NCBI GenBank assembly: GCA_003667245.1
Contig: RCNN01000001.1
Span: 62,001-126,000 of the forward strand
Length of the DNA stretch: 64,000 nt
Direction of reading: 5' to 3'
Origin: Heterostelium multicystogenum
Lineage: Eukaryota > Evosea > Eumycetozoa > Acytosteliales > Acytosteliaceae
Shown: positions 33,586-45,744 of the stretch, piece after piece
How the letters are laid out: every line of letters starts with the position of its first letter
Position numbering within the stretch: position 1 is the first letter of the stretch
The notes under the pieces: generated by a model
What the model saw: the letters and a program-made list of their open reading frames with translations, nothing else
Told to the model about the DNA's origin: nothing
Databases searched by the model: none
Program-made: the position numbers and the translations under genes

Positions 33586-36500
33586 ATGGCAACAGGAAGC
33601 GCAACAGGTACCAGTACATCTGAAAAATCATTTACCTCCTCAATTTCAGATGATAGCTCCTATCTTACATGGATTAAGCACTACACTACAAATGGAGCAT
33701 TCAGTATTTTATATGCCATGGTAGACGGAAATATCTTTCCAAAAATTTTTATTATAATAAGCACTTTCATCGAGTTTATAGGTAAGCCAAATCAATCTAA
33801 GATTAAACTGAGTCAGAACTAAAATTTTAACGATTCTATTGATTTAGAGTTACTTAGTTTTTCATTTTATAGAGATTATTTTCCATGGCCAAAGGAAATA
33901 CGATTCATGAGTAAAATATATATGATTATCAATCAAACACCATTATCTTCCTATCCGATTTTCACCATTTTTTTTTTGGATATCCCAAGCTATCTTTTAC
34001 CTGGCCATTTTTAATACATTGTTTATGGCTTATCATTTTCATCGAAAGAACTTTACTTATATACTGCCAATCAAGACACTAAGAATTTTTGTTGCTGGTT
34101 TGGTTACATTTCTTGTAATTCCACTTGTTTCACTATGGTCGATCTCTTTCAATTGCTCCAGTGGAAATATTATCCACTTTCCCTCAAAATGTCAGCTGCT
34201 ATGGTACACAAAATATCATCTCGATTGTCTTTTCCATTATTTCACTCCTCATTCTAATACCATATGCAGCAATCACTTGTTCAACTTATTTCGAAATGGA
34301 TCCCCATGTAACCAACACATTTTCAAGAATGAATGCCAGATACGAAGTTTGCCTACTTGGATTCAAGATATTCTTAACATTATTATTCCAGCTTGCTTAC
34401 CAATCCTATATTGCACTTGGAATTATTCTATTCTTTTCTTTACTTATTGTTTATGCATTATCCATTCTAATGATGCCATTCTACAATCATAGAATGAATC
34501 AATTTGTAAGTTAATTATATCAATTTCATAATACAACAATCATATCTTACTGATATTATTGTTTCTACAGAGAACAGCATTAATTTCCATGACATTATAT
34601 GCATCAGTTTGTTTATTAATCATTATTAGAATTAACAATATAGCAAACAATCATATTCTCTATGTATTTTTTATTGGATTCATACCATCGTTTTTTATGG
34701 GTGCCGCAATTATTGGTAAGTTCGTCACAGTTGATCTGGTAACTCGTTGGTCAATAACTAACTTTAAATACACTTTAGATTGGAGAAAGAAGCATCTTTT
34801 GAAAAGAGTTGAAGAGTTTAAACAGGATAAAGAAAATTGGAAGACGTTTTTGTGGAATGATGACTATGAGATAGTTTCAAGATATTTGATTGGCGATCCA
34901 AATGCTACTGATGAAAAATCAGTGTTAGAAAGAGAGAAAGGCATTGAAATAATGAATGAGCTATACCAGTATGCTTTGAAACATGAGCCAAATTCATCGA
35001 ATATTCTGAAATCCTATTGTTATTTCCTCAAAATACATAAAAACGATCAGGCTCAATCACATGTAATCCTAGAGAAACTAAAGGCCACCAATCCAATGTG
35101 GGATATCCACTTTTTCGTGTACCATCAGGAGCGTGCTCGTGAGCGTGCCAATGAGGCTAGCGGTGTTGGTGCCGGTGGAAAATTTCAAGGACTTCATGGT
35201 TTATGTCGAGTTCAAACGTTTGTGTTCTCTTTCCAGAAAATACCATATCGCAGCACTGCGCGCCACAAATAAGTTCTGGACAATTGCGGCTTCCAAGAGT
35301 GCGAGACAATTTTCAGTGTTGTCCAGACAAGGTGCACAGATTTCAAAGCATGAAAACAAAGCCAATGGATATTATAAGAGATTATTGGAAATGCACCCAA
35401 ACTCTAGTCGTATTATGCGTGACTATGCCATATTCGTTGAAGATGTGATGCATGACAAAGAAGCATCATTGGAGCTACTGGAAAGAGCAGCTAAGATTGA
35501 AGAAGAGCAGTCACTTTTGAGTCATCCTCCACTCATTCCTTCTGCGTTGAGTCTGGATGGAACTGTACTAGAAAAGAAAGACTCTGTACACTCGTTGTTC
35601 AACAAAGATGCAAGCACAAACACCCTCAACCACTCTGGAGTACAAGGAGTTAATCTTGGCGAGGAGGAGTCGACACTCGAGAATCTACCAGACTATCCAG
35701 TGATACAAACCAGCTTCCATAGAACATCATCGAACAGTAGTAACTCGAGCTCCAGTGGAAGCAATCGCTCGAATTCGAAGCAACATATTGAGATGACTGT
35801 TTTGGCAAGTAATGATAGCAGTCCTTCAATGAAATCTATGGGATTTGCTGCACCAGCAGGCGCAGATAGTAATATTGCACCTATACAAGTCGAGACAAAG
35901 ATGGAGCAAGCTATGAAGAAGGAGAATGAGCCTATTCGTAGATTGAGCATTGTCCTTATTATTGCTACAATTATATTTATTGTCAGCACAATGTCAGTAT
36001 TCGCCCATCTCTATGTAAGATTGGAAGATACCAAGTATGAGGTCATGCGTCTTCGTATCACTGGAAGCTATGTGGTAACAGCAAGTAACATCGCATACTA
36101 CTTGCGATCATCACAAGTTGCAGCTCAAGCCTATCAGAAGAATACAACAGACCCTAAGCTGTACAATTCGGCACTCAACCAATCTCTTACTCTGGAAAGA
36201 AGATCTGTACAACTTCTAAACCTCCACAATGCAATATACCTTGGTGAAAAAGACCATTGCCAACTATGACAGAGATCACTACAAGCTAGTAACAGGTCAT
36301 CCTGTAACATGGGGTATGGATACGGGTTCAAGTATATATCCACTTAATACATTCAACACAACCAAGTACAAGATTAAGGAAGGCTCGACCATGTATGACT
36401 TCTATCATGAGAAGAACATTCAGACCTACACTGAGGATGCCAATGGAAACTTTGTAGACTCTGCCATGTACTCAGTCTACGATATGATACCAGAGCGTGT

Positions 36501-38073
36501 TTCCCTGGGTATCAACATGTCAAAGTTCCAACCGAATGATACTTTCTGGCAAAGCTCGATTTCAAACAAAGACAATGTCTTCAAATGGATCACCGACAAT
36601 ACCAAGAATTTGGCGATCTCTCTAATGGCAACTCTTTGGCAAGTGGTTGACCAACACTCAGAAACTCATGGAGGTTCTCATGATTGTCAACATTGGTATT
36701 ACAATTGCTGTTATTGTCATCATTGTTGTATTCAACTTGATCTTTATCGTTCCAGTGGTCAATACCATTGCAAAGAAGAAGATAGATATTCTCGGAACCT
36801 TCCAAGATGTTCCCAAGCAGATAGCCGAGAGGATGGCGGCTGCCAGTCTAAAGAAGCTGTACCTACTTGAGAATGAGCTTAAGCAGCAGAATCAACAGGA
36901 CCAAGGCACTTTTGAGACACCAACAATGATTGACTCGTCGGATGGTAACGCCCACGCAACTACAGACCTGAACATAAATACTCCAAGAAAGACTATTTCT
37001 TTTGCAACTCCAACTACCGCAAGTGAATTGGCAGGTGGTGAAGCAGGAGAAGAAGCTATTAAACTTCCACATCTACAGACACAGAGAAGGAATAGTTTAG
37101 CTATATTCTTCTCAAAGTTTGGTGTTGGAGGCAATCCACGCCACAGCATCAATAGCAATGCTAGCAACAACGGTGCGTCAAAAGAGGAGGAAGCAGAGGA
37201 AAGGAAGAAAGGAAAAGACATACTAAAGGAGATGAATAGAAAAGATGCTAAAGAGAATGCATTTACGATATATCATTGCCGAGATTATAGTAGTTTGCAT
37301 GATTATAGCTCTGCTCCTGTCGACCTCTGGTCAGGTCAGTCAGATCAGACTGAAAGCAAGAGAAGTCTATTTGGCAGAAGGACAAGCCGCATACCTTAGA
37401 ATGATTCTATACTACGCTCAAGAGATCATCTACAATCCAAAACAACGACCCTACATGCAAGAATCTATCAAAGATTCAGTGATATCAATGAGGAATGACC
37501 AACAAGAGCTGAAGAAGTGGCGTAGCAGCACAAAGATGACTGGACCCGACTATTACTACAACACACATGACTGTCTGCGCAAGCTGGAGCCCTGTCTAAA
37601 GCCCGGAGACACCTACTACGACATCATATCGCAGGGTCTTGAGGCTACCCTCGAATTCTATCTAGACTCAGCGATGAATCTCTCGGTAGAGACCAACGCA
37701 ACTAAGCTTACGGGCAGCAACTACTACTGGGGATACATTAAAATGGAAGCAAAGTCTGATCTCTATGATGGTAGTGACATCTATGCCTATACGATTGGTT
37801 TTGAGCTTTTAGATCAGGTTCGAACTTGTTACATCTCTTCCATTGTAATTGCAACAGTATTTTCGGTTGGCTACATCTTGCTTTACTTCATATTCTTCCA
37901 CAAATTCGTCAAAGATTTACAATTTGAATCAAAGAATACAATATCAATGTTAAATGTAAGTTCATTTATAAATAATGGATGTTCACAATTTAATCTCAAA
38001 TTTATTAATATCAAATTGATTCAATATTTATTATTAGATGATCCCCAAAAACCAAGATGAGCTACCAATTTAA
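33586..38073 (+). CDS. TmcB-like multi-pass membrane protein, frame-disrupted
   Basis: Starts MATGSATGTSTSEKSF. The N-terminal third is a multi-helix membrane region (SIVFSIISLLILIPYAAI, ALGIILFFSLLIVYALSI, ILYVFFIGFIPSFFMG). The cytosolic part has TmcB-type helical repeats with the hallmark NSSRIMRDYAIFVEDVMHDK. A Ser/Asn-rich linker leads to a helix (IVLIIATIIFIVSTMSVFA), a large extracytosolic domain, a further helix (IVIIVVFNLIFIV) and a second such unit ending at 38073 after the intron 37956-38037. Other introns: 33782-33847 and 34506-34570. Frame changes near 34015, 34130, 35175, 36230, 36620 and 37240. In D. discoideum TmcB is linked to macrocysts; signalling or sensing is inferred here. 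Confidence 0.65.
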
Positions 38074-39580
38074 TCAATTTAATACGATGTATACCCATAA
38101 CACATTTATATATTCAAACATATATATATATTTCTTAATAAATATTATTAATAATATTGATATTAATAAATGTCTAAAGAAAAAACTATTTGTTGCTCTC
38201 TTTTTGTTCAACAATCGGCTAATTAGATGTAAATGATGATGGGTATTCTTAACTTAATGTAAACAATACAGTTCATGAAAAGTAGTTTCCATAATGTTAT
38301 TTGAAGGTAATAAACATCTTATATTTATATTTGTTAAACAAATAATATTTCTTTCTTCTTTTTTTAAAAAAAGGAGTACCAATTATTTTTAATATTTTTC
38401 ATTTGTGTTCCATTAAGTTCCATCCATCTTTAAAGATAAAAGTGGAAAATTAAAGAATAATTTTCTTTAGATTACTCTTACTATTATCCAACTTTGTTAT
38501 AACTTAAAGAAAGGTGATACACCTCTCAACAATACACTAACTATTTGAAGGTGTAAAGTTAAATTTTAGTTTTAAAACTAAAATTAAACAAAAGAGAACA
38601 TTCGAAAGAATATTATTTAAACTTTTCCACATCACTGACTATTTATTTGTTTTGTTCATTTTCAACGGTATATTGATGATAGAGATACATCTTTTCGAGG
38701 TGTACCACAACATCATCAGAACTGTCAAATTTAATTATTAATTTTGCCTATGATTGCACTCCATTTGGAATACCCCACATGACACAAAGCAAACCTATAT
38801 TGAATTCAATGTTTTTTTATTGGTTAGTGTGAAATTTGAAAATCAATTATTGGTTGGTGGGCAAAGTGTGGTTTATTATGTTCGATGTATTTGTATTAAT
38901 ATATATATATGTAGGTTGATGATAAATGGATGTTGCCATAGATGACCCACACCTCAATCTAATCTTTATAGATTGGAGAGTAGTGGTATGCAAATATTAC
39001 AATAAAAATCTTCACCTTTATTTTCAATACCAATCAACTAACCAACCAACCAACTACCCACCACCTTCCTATCCATTCTTTCATGAACGCATCCATCATA
39101 ACCTTTTTTTTCATGATTAAATATCCATCTGGAACCATCCATCTATATTTCGAGCCAAAAAAGAAACAAAAAAATAAAAACAATAAAACAAAAACAAAAC
39201 AATAATCCATTATAAAAAGGATAAAATCATCATCATCATATCCATTTCCAATTATAATTTAAATTACTACTTTGTAATATAGTAACATATAGATAGGTAG
39301 ATAGATACATAAATATTTTAATTTTATCTGTTTCCTTTTGTTGTTATATTAACATCATCCATTTTCATTTTTACCAACTAAAATTTACATATTGGGATAG
39401 TACTTTTACTGATCACTCCATTCACTCACTCGTTCACTCCATAATTATATATATCATATTTTAATTATTTTATCCAATTTTAATTTACACACCTATTATT
39501 TTATTTCCAATATATAAATATATTTTAATTAAAACATAAAATATCTTGAGATATATAGATAGATATATAGATAGATAGAG
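38074..39580. other. Long intergenic region
   Basis: About 1.5 kb AT-rich with GATA/ATAG repeats near 39290-39310 and 39550-39600. Frames at 38754-38945 and 38926-39120 have no family support. A CCCATAA motif at about 38093 resembles the dictyostelid DUSE upstream element of small RNA genes, but I see no RNA gene at the expected distance. Confidence 0.4.
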
Positions 39581-40727
39581 ATGAATAGATATATAAATAT
39601 ATTATTATTAGTATTTGGTATTATTGCCATTTCCAATGCATTCTTGTTTAGCGAAGATGAATATAGAAACGAGTTTGAAAATTGGATTCTTCGTTTCGAG
39701 AAGAAATACGAGGCATTGGAATTTAAGAAGAGATATAATATTTTCAAGGGTAACATGGACTTTGTCCACAGATGGAACTCAAAGAACTCCGCAACCGTAC
39801 TTGGCTTGAATCACTTGGCTGATCTCACCAACGACGAATATCGTAAGATTTACTTGGGAACCCACAAGAAGGCCATCATTGGAACTCCTGGAAACCATGA
39901 GTCTTCAAACTTAAGAAATGTATTTGATGATTCTGCCACAGTTGATTGGAGACAAAAAGGAGCTGTATCCCATGTAAAAGATCAAGTATGTAACATACCT
40001 ATTACAAACAATGTGTTTAAAAGACATTAACTAATGTATAATTGTTTTTTAGGGACAATGTGGTTCATGTTGGTCATTCTCAACAACTGGATCAGTTGAA
40101 GGTGCTCATGCCATTAAAACCGGAAACATGGTTACTTTGTCCGAACAAAACTTGGTCGACTGTTCTACACCTGAGGGAAATATGGGTTGCAATGGTGGTC
40201 TAATGGACTTTGCTTTTGAATACATCATCTCCAACGGTGGTATTGATACTGAAACATCATACCCATACACTGCTTCCAATGGACCAAAATGTAACTATAA
40301 CAAAGCCAACAGTGGTGCAACCATCTCTACCTACAAGAACATCACTGCAGGTTCCGAGAGTGATTTGGAGGATGCTGTCAAGAATGCCGGTCCAGTCTCT
40401 GTTGCCATTGATGCCTCACACAACTCCTTCCAACTCTACTCACACGGTATCTACTACGAGCCACAATGCTCATCGGTCGACCTTGACCACGGTGTCTTGG
40501 TTGTAGGATACGGTTCTGGAACCCCACCATCATCCGACGAAAATTCCAGAATCCATAAGGGATCACAAGTACGTGTAAAGGTACCAGTCAACGATGATTC
40601 CAGCAACTACTGGATCGTCAAGAACTCCTGGGGAACCAACTGGGGTGAGAAGGGATTCATCTTCATGTCAAAGGACAGAAAGAACAACTGTGGTATTGCT
40701 TCAAGTGCTTCATACCCAATTGTCTAA
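39581..40727 (+). CDS. Cathepsin L-like cysteine protease (papain family)
   Basis: Intact two-exon gene; intron 39986-40052 (GTATGT...TTTTTAG). Signal peptide ([14 protein letters not shown]), I29-type propeptide ([20 protein letters not shown]...NIFKGN and [14 protein letters not shown]), then the mature enzyme from about VDWRQKGAV. The catalytic Cys is in [16 protein letters not shown], the His in [14 protein letters not shown] and the Asn in [18 protein letters not shown]; the oxyanion Gln precedes the Cys. A Ser-containing insertion between His and Asn (about [16 protein letters not shown]) resembles the Ser-rich loop of dictyostelid lysosomal cysteine proteinases. Expected site is lysosome or phagosome. 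Confidence 0.9.
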
Positions 40728-40951
40728 ACATACAGATAGGATACAACCAACCTAACTTTATGTACTCCCTCCCCCTAATAGGAACTTATTGCCCAAATTG
40801 CAAAAAAAAACAATATAAATAAAATTAAATTAAATTTTTGATCAAAAAAATTGCTACAAAAAAAACGAACGAAAACAAAATGAAAATTTAGTTTCTAAAT
40901 CTATCATCTATTCTTTTTTAGTACAATTATAATAATATAAAAAGAATAAGA
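40728..40951. other. Short intergenic gap
   Basis: About 220 bp with A-rich runs between two same-strand genes; no gene seen. Confidence 0.5.
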
Positions 40952-43775
40952 ATGAAAAGACTAGCTGATTCTATTAATTTCAATGATAGAGAAGAGTCGG
41001 AATATAAGAACAAGAAGAGAGTTTACCAAAGTAAAGTCAGCCGCTCAGATTCAGGAGGAAATCAATGCTGGAAAAGCTGAGAAAGTCGTAGAGAAGAAGG
41101 ACAATACTCTGAATGTGCAGCTGCTCAAGTCTGTCATCGATTCATACTTGGCCGATAACTCGACCGGAGACATTGCCAATGTCTACATCCCAGATATAGT
41201 TGCACTTCTCCACCAGCAAGACTGTTTAGAGTCGGTTTTGGCCGACCACTCTCAAGATAAGATTATTCAGCTGTGGATTAACCGTATCAATGCTATGATC
41301 AAGGTTGGACACAGTCGCTTGACTCTTGCTCTCTACATGCTGACTGAAACTATCAGAGTCTGCGATTATGAGTTGATGCTCAAGTACACTGAGCTGTGGA
41401 CTCGTGTGCTCACTGGATTGTCAACACCACCAACCAACAACAAGACCAGCGAGCTCGCATTGAATTCACGTGATTACACAGCTTCGATTAAGGCACTTTC
41501 ATTACTAGTTGAAAAAAGCATCAAAGTGGAACGACTTGCGTCGTGCCATTGTTGTAAATGCCACTCTCCAACAGATCGTCACTACTCTTACACTCTCATT
41601 ACAGCAGCAGCAATTCGATAACCAATCAAAGATCAGCAGTTTAGTTGCCATGAAGACTTTGTTTGTATCTTTGACAAGTGCGATGCGTCCATACTTGGCT
41701 CGTACAGAATCCATGGTGTATCCACTACTCCTCAATCAAGACAGCAAGATCCAAGAGTGTGCAGCATCACTTATCAGCTCTCTTTCCTTGTGTGTTAGTT
41801 TGGCTAGTTCCGATCTCTATTGGGATGTATCTGTACAGCGTATTTTGATTGAAATGCACCGTAATGTGAGTGTATTCTATCAGGGTATTGAAGAAGCCCC
41901 AAAGACAGGAGCAAGCAACTCAGATATTCCAAAAGCAGTAGTTATGCCAGCATCCAACAAGATCGGAAGTGGAGAAGATGCCATTCTCACACAACTGAAT
42001 CATCTTGCTAATGTTGAGCTTCCCAAGTTGCCACAAGCACCACACAATTGATGCACACCCAACATCGACTCCAAGCCTTTTCAGGTCTACAAACAATGTC
42101 TCATTGCCATCCTCACATCCATTTCACAATCGCCATGTGCAGTTCCAATTGACCCAATCATTAAATTGATCTGCCGTATCTTAAACATTGGATTCGCTCA
42201 AATCAGATCAAAGATTGACCATTCTGTATGTTGTCTATGTACCTAACAAATCATTGAACAGAAATATCTAACTCCTAACACTCTTACCTAGGATATTGTA
42301 TATTCACAATTGATTGCAGTAGTCAGCCATCTACATCAACATTGCTACCAACTGATATCTGTACTAGTACAAAGCTTCAGAAAGGCATTGCTACCTTATT
42401 CACGTACAATTTCATCACTACTGCTGCGTCCACTTAGACTGAGAGAAACCCTACTCAAACTCACATATTCAGATTCAGGTCTACAGATGTGTACTGGATA
42501 CTATCGAGTCGCTTGGATCAGCTTGCACCGAATATCTCGTTGTGCCACTTGCACCACTCTTAATCAAAGACGTCCAACCTTTCATACCAGAACAACAAGT
42601 AAATGCCATTCCAATGTCAACCGGAAAGAAGAAACAAGGAAACAACAACAACAACAGCACTGCACCAAACATCGCAAACAACAACACTGCCACCACATCA
42701 ACCATCGACAATGTCGATGCAACTCACCTACATAATCCAATTGCCAACGAAATTAGAACACTTGCTGCTCAAACCATTGCTTAGAGTATTGCTCTATTGT
42801 GGCAGTTGCTTTGGCCATCAACAGTGCAAACAGCAACAACAATACAATACCAACAGCAGCACCAACAATGGTAATATAATTAGATTTGAATTGGACCAGA
42901 CTGTATTATCTTTGCTACTTCAATGCCAGTATTTACAACAAACTAAGAGACAAAGTGCCACCTACCAAGACTCTAGCTTTGCTAACTTCAAGTATCGTGC
43001 AGCTCTCTACGGTAGCTTAGGCGCCAGTGTTATGCGTCCAATCAGCTCACTACCACCAGTGCTCCCCTACGCATTGAGACTTCTCAGCATCGGAATGAAT
43101 GATGAACACCCCAAGGTACGCTCCAAGTGCACTAAGGCCTTGGCTGTCTCACAATCACTGATTCACCCACAAGTACCAAATTTTACAAGCACCTCCAATG
43201 ACCACCATTTCATTGTTACAACTTAGCAGCAGCAGCAGCAGCAACAGCAGCCATTCACTATCAAAAGTCAACCAACAAGATGATTTCATGAAGACCTTCG
43301 AACAAATTGAATCATCAAACTACCAGCAACAAATGCAAGATAACAACAATGTAGAAGACGACGACGACGATTGAAGAAAGCCGAAGAAAATGAAGATGGT
43401 GATAAAGAGAAATTAGACCATTTCTTTTGAATGATCTATCTGACGAAAATAACGAAGGAGATGAAGACGATGATAGTGAAAATGAAGATGATGAAGATGA
43501 TGGAGATGAAGAACGCAAAGTAGATAACAAACAAGACGAGAAGAAAGGAACAACCAGTTTATTGGGTACCATGAAAACTAATTTATTCGACCAATCTTCT
43601 TTTCAGTAACAAACCAACTACAACTAAATCCACAACCAGCATTTCAACAGTAAACAAACCAACAACAACTAGCAAAACTGCTACAAAAGAAGAAGAAGTT
43701 GGAGATGATGAAGATGATGAAGATGATGTTTTACCTGATTTAGTCGATGAACCACCTTCATCCGATGAAGAATAA
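40952..43775 (+). CDS. PELP1/RIX1-like ribosome-biogenesis protein, frame-disrupted
   Basis: Start at 40952 (MKRLADSINFNDREESEY), joining the next frame near 41030. Helical repeat segments (NVQLLKSVIDSYLAD, LWINRINAMIKVGHSRL, LYMLTETIRVCDYELM, DLRRAIVVNATLQQIV) fit the RIX1/PELP1 N-terminal domain. KPFQVYKQCLIAILTS and the region to ALPYALRLLSIGMNDE continue it. A Gln/Asn-rich linker (42640-42720) and a long Glu/Asp tail ending DEPPSSDEE at 43775 complete the plan. The complex acts in the nucleolus and nucleoplasm in 60S maturation. An intron lies near 42227-42294. At least six one-base frame changes, including runs of A near 41512, split it. Confidence 0.55.
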
Positions 43776-44310
43776 ACTATAACTTTCATTATTAACAAAA
43801 CTCAATTCTAAAAACTAACTAAAAACTAATTGTATTGTTATCTTGGCGCACCATGCATTTACACCAGACTTGTCTCAAAAAATTAAGTTTGTAAATGAAC
43901 AAAGAAATTGTCCGACAATTTATTATGGTTTCTATTCCACACCTTGTTCACAAATTTTTGAAAAACGAATTTTATTTTTATTACAAAAAATATCTATCTT
44001 TGATAAATAATATAATATTATTATTATGTACATTGTAAGAATATTCTTAGATAGGTTATGATAACATTTGTTTATACTAATTGATTATTATTGTTATTGA
44101 AATGAATGAATGAATGGTTTAGAAAGACCCAACTCAGTCTCAATACCAGCAACAACAACATCAACAAATATCCGTCGGTTTTTGATCTTAGATCAAAACA
44201 ACTTTGATAGATCGTAAGATTATTGATTAACTGCATCCTATCATATGAAAGACAACTAACTTATCTCTTATAAAATTGATTATAATCAAATTCAATATAA
44301 TGCTCACAAC
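43776..44310. other. Intergenic gap, possibly with the 5' end of the exonuclease gene
   Basis: The frame MNGLERPNSVSIPATTTS starting near 44110 is coding-like and in the same frame as the exonuclease, but three stops lie between them and no acceptor is found. The true first exon is not resolved. Confidence 0.35.
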
Positions 44311-45043
44311 AATAGAATAACACCAATTGTTGCGATAGATTGTGAAATGGTAGAGGTAATCGATGCGCACAATAAAAAGAGAGATGCGCTCGGAAGCGTC
44401 TGTATAGTGAATCAATATGGACATACTATATATAAGAGCTTTGCAAAAGCTGAAAATATCTCTGACTATAGGACTTATTGGTCTGGTTTGAACGAGAGTA
44501 AGCTCGAGCGAGCACCGCCAGTCTCTAAAGTACAAAAGGATGTTGCAAGAATACTGACAGGCAAAATAATTGTTGGGCACAACCTGTCCAAAGATTTCAG
44601 TGTATTAAATTTTCAATGCGATCAGCAGTTTGTCAGAGACAGCCATCTGTATCCACCACTGATGAGCGAAAGGAGTATATCTATAAAACGAAAAAAATTT
44701 AGTTTCTGCACAGGAAGTTATTAGTTTGTCTCCAGAAGCTGCCGAGGAGTTGGTTGTAGAAAGAAGATTGTTTCCACGCTCATTGAAAGAGCTAACCAAA
44801 CAACATCTTGGAATGGTAATACAAAGAAAATTTCACACAGCTCAAGAGGATGCGATAGCGTCTATGATGATTTATCAAAAATATAAAGATCAATGGGAGA
44901 AAGATATAAAAGAACAACTAGAAGATTCGAGAGCAATTTCCGCAATGGAGGCAACTATCTCCATTTCAGCATCTCTAATAGAATCAGATAAACCAACAAC
45001 TACTACGACAACAAATTATAGCACAAAAGTAGTCAACCATTAG
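44311..45043 (+). CDS. DEDDh 3'-5' exonuclease, REXO4-like
   Basis: Exo I is VAIDCEMVEV (Asp and Glu ligands, 44329-44358). The middle block LGSVCIVNQYGHTIYKSF and exo II IIVGHNLSKDFSVLNF (the second Asp) follow, and exo III is FHTAQEDAIASMMIY, with His and Asp placed as in the DEDDh class. The order and the VGHxLxxDF pattern fit REXO4/REX4, which trims rRNA precursors and other RNAs in the nucleolus. A one-base change in a run of seven A near 44695 separates exo II from exo III. The C-terminal tail is Thr/Ser-rich. The N-terminus is incomplete. Confidence 0.75.
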
Positions 45044-45744
45044 CTACATTCTATCAAATCAAAAGTTGACTGGAAACAAATATATAGCAAGCTAACCATC
45101 TAGCTATCCAGGATCAGTACTCAGTTTCAATCCATATATTATTATACTCCATCATCATTTCAGAAACTGGATCATGAAATATACATGTTTTATTTATTAC
45201 TAAACCAAAATTATAATTATACTTATATTATTAATAATTTTCAAAAAATTAATTTTATTAATTACATGATTGATTAATTGATTGATTAATTTCCAAATAT
45301 AGATAAATCAATCAATCAATTAATCAATCAAATGATTGTATATCTGTATCTACCCTCATGTTTTGGTATGGTGGGTAGATGATAATCTAAAATTATCATC
45401 TATTTTGAAATGGTGTGAATGCCAATGTGGTGTATGATAATATAGTTCCATAAGAATCGCCAATACTGTTACCTGTAGGAGATATTATCATTTTTAGACG
45501 TGCTTTAACAAAATATAATATCTATCTAAATTTGGTTTTCAAAAAGATTGTTGGTATACCATTTGTAAATAGATTGTTGATGTATAGTTTCTGGTATACA
45601 AAGAAAATCCCTATTGATTGATTGTCTTCCATTTGTGTCTACAAATGAATGGAACGACGGTAATCTTAAATTACATGTCTAAACTTGGTTTAAGCTATAT
45701 ATCTTTGATCCAACTACTACTTTACCAATTATTATTATTTTAAA
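45044..45744. other. Intergenic region with a perfect inverted repeat
   Basis: AT-rich gap between two plus-strand genes. It contains a perfect 21-bp inverted repeat (arms 45267-45287 and 45310-45330, 22-nt loop) built from GATT-like units. No gene seen. Confidence 0.5.
45267..45330. repeat. 21-bp perfect inverted repeat
   Basis: The left arm is TGATTGATTAATTGATTGAT plus T and the right arm is its exact reverse complement, with 22 nt between. It could form a cruciform or RNA hairpin. The simple-sequence make-up means it may have arisen by slippage. Confidence 0.75.

Noticed and set aside
38093..38099. CCCATAA motif resembling a DUSE small-RNA promoter element
   Set aside because: A 7-nt match is expected by chance and no structured RNA is visible at the expected distance.
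38754..39120. Frames of 63 and 64 codons
   Set aside because: Composed of repeat-like and AT-rich sequence with no coding character.
42481..42711. Minus-strand frame opposite the PELP1-like gene
   Set aside because: Shadow of Gln/Asn-rich coding repeats.
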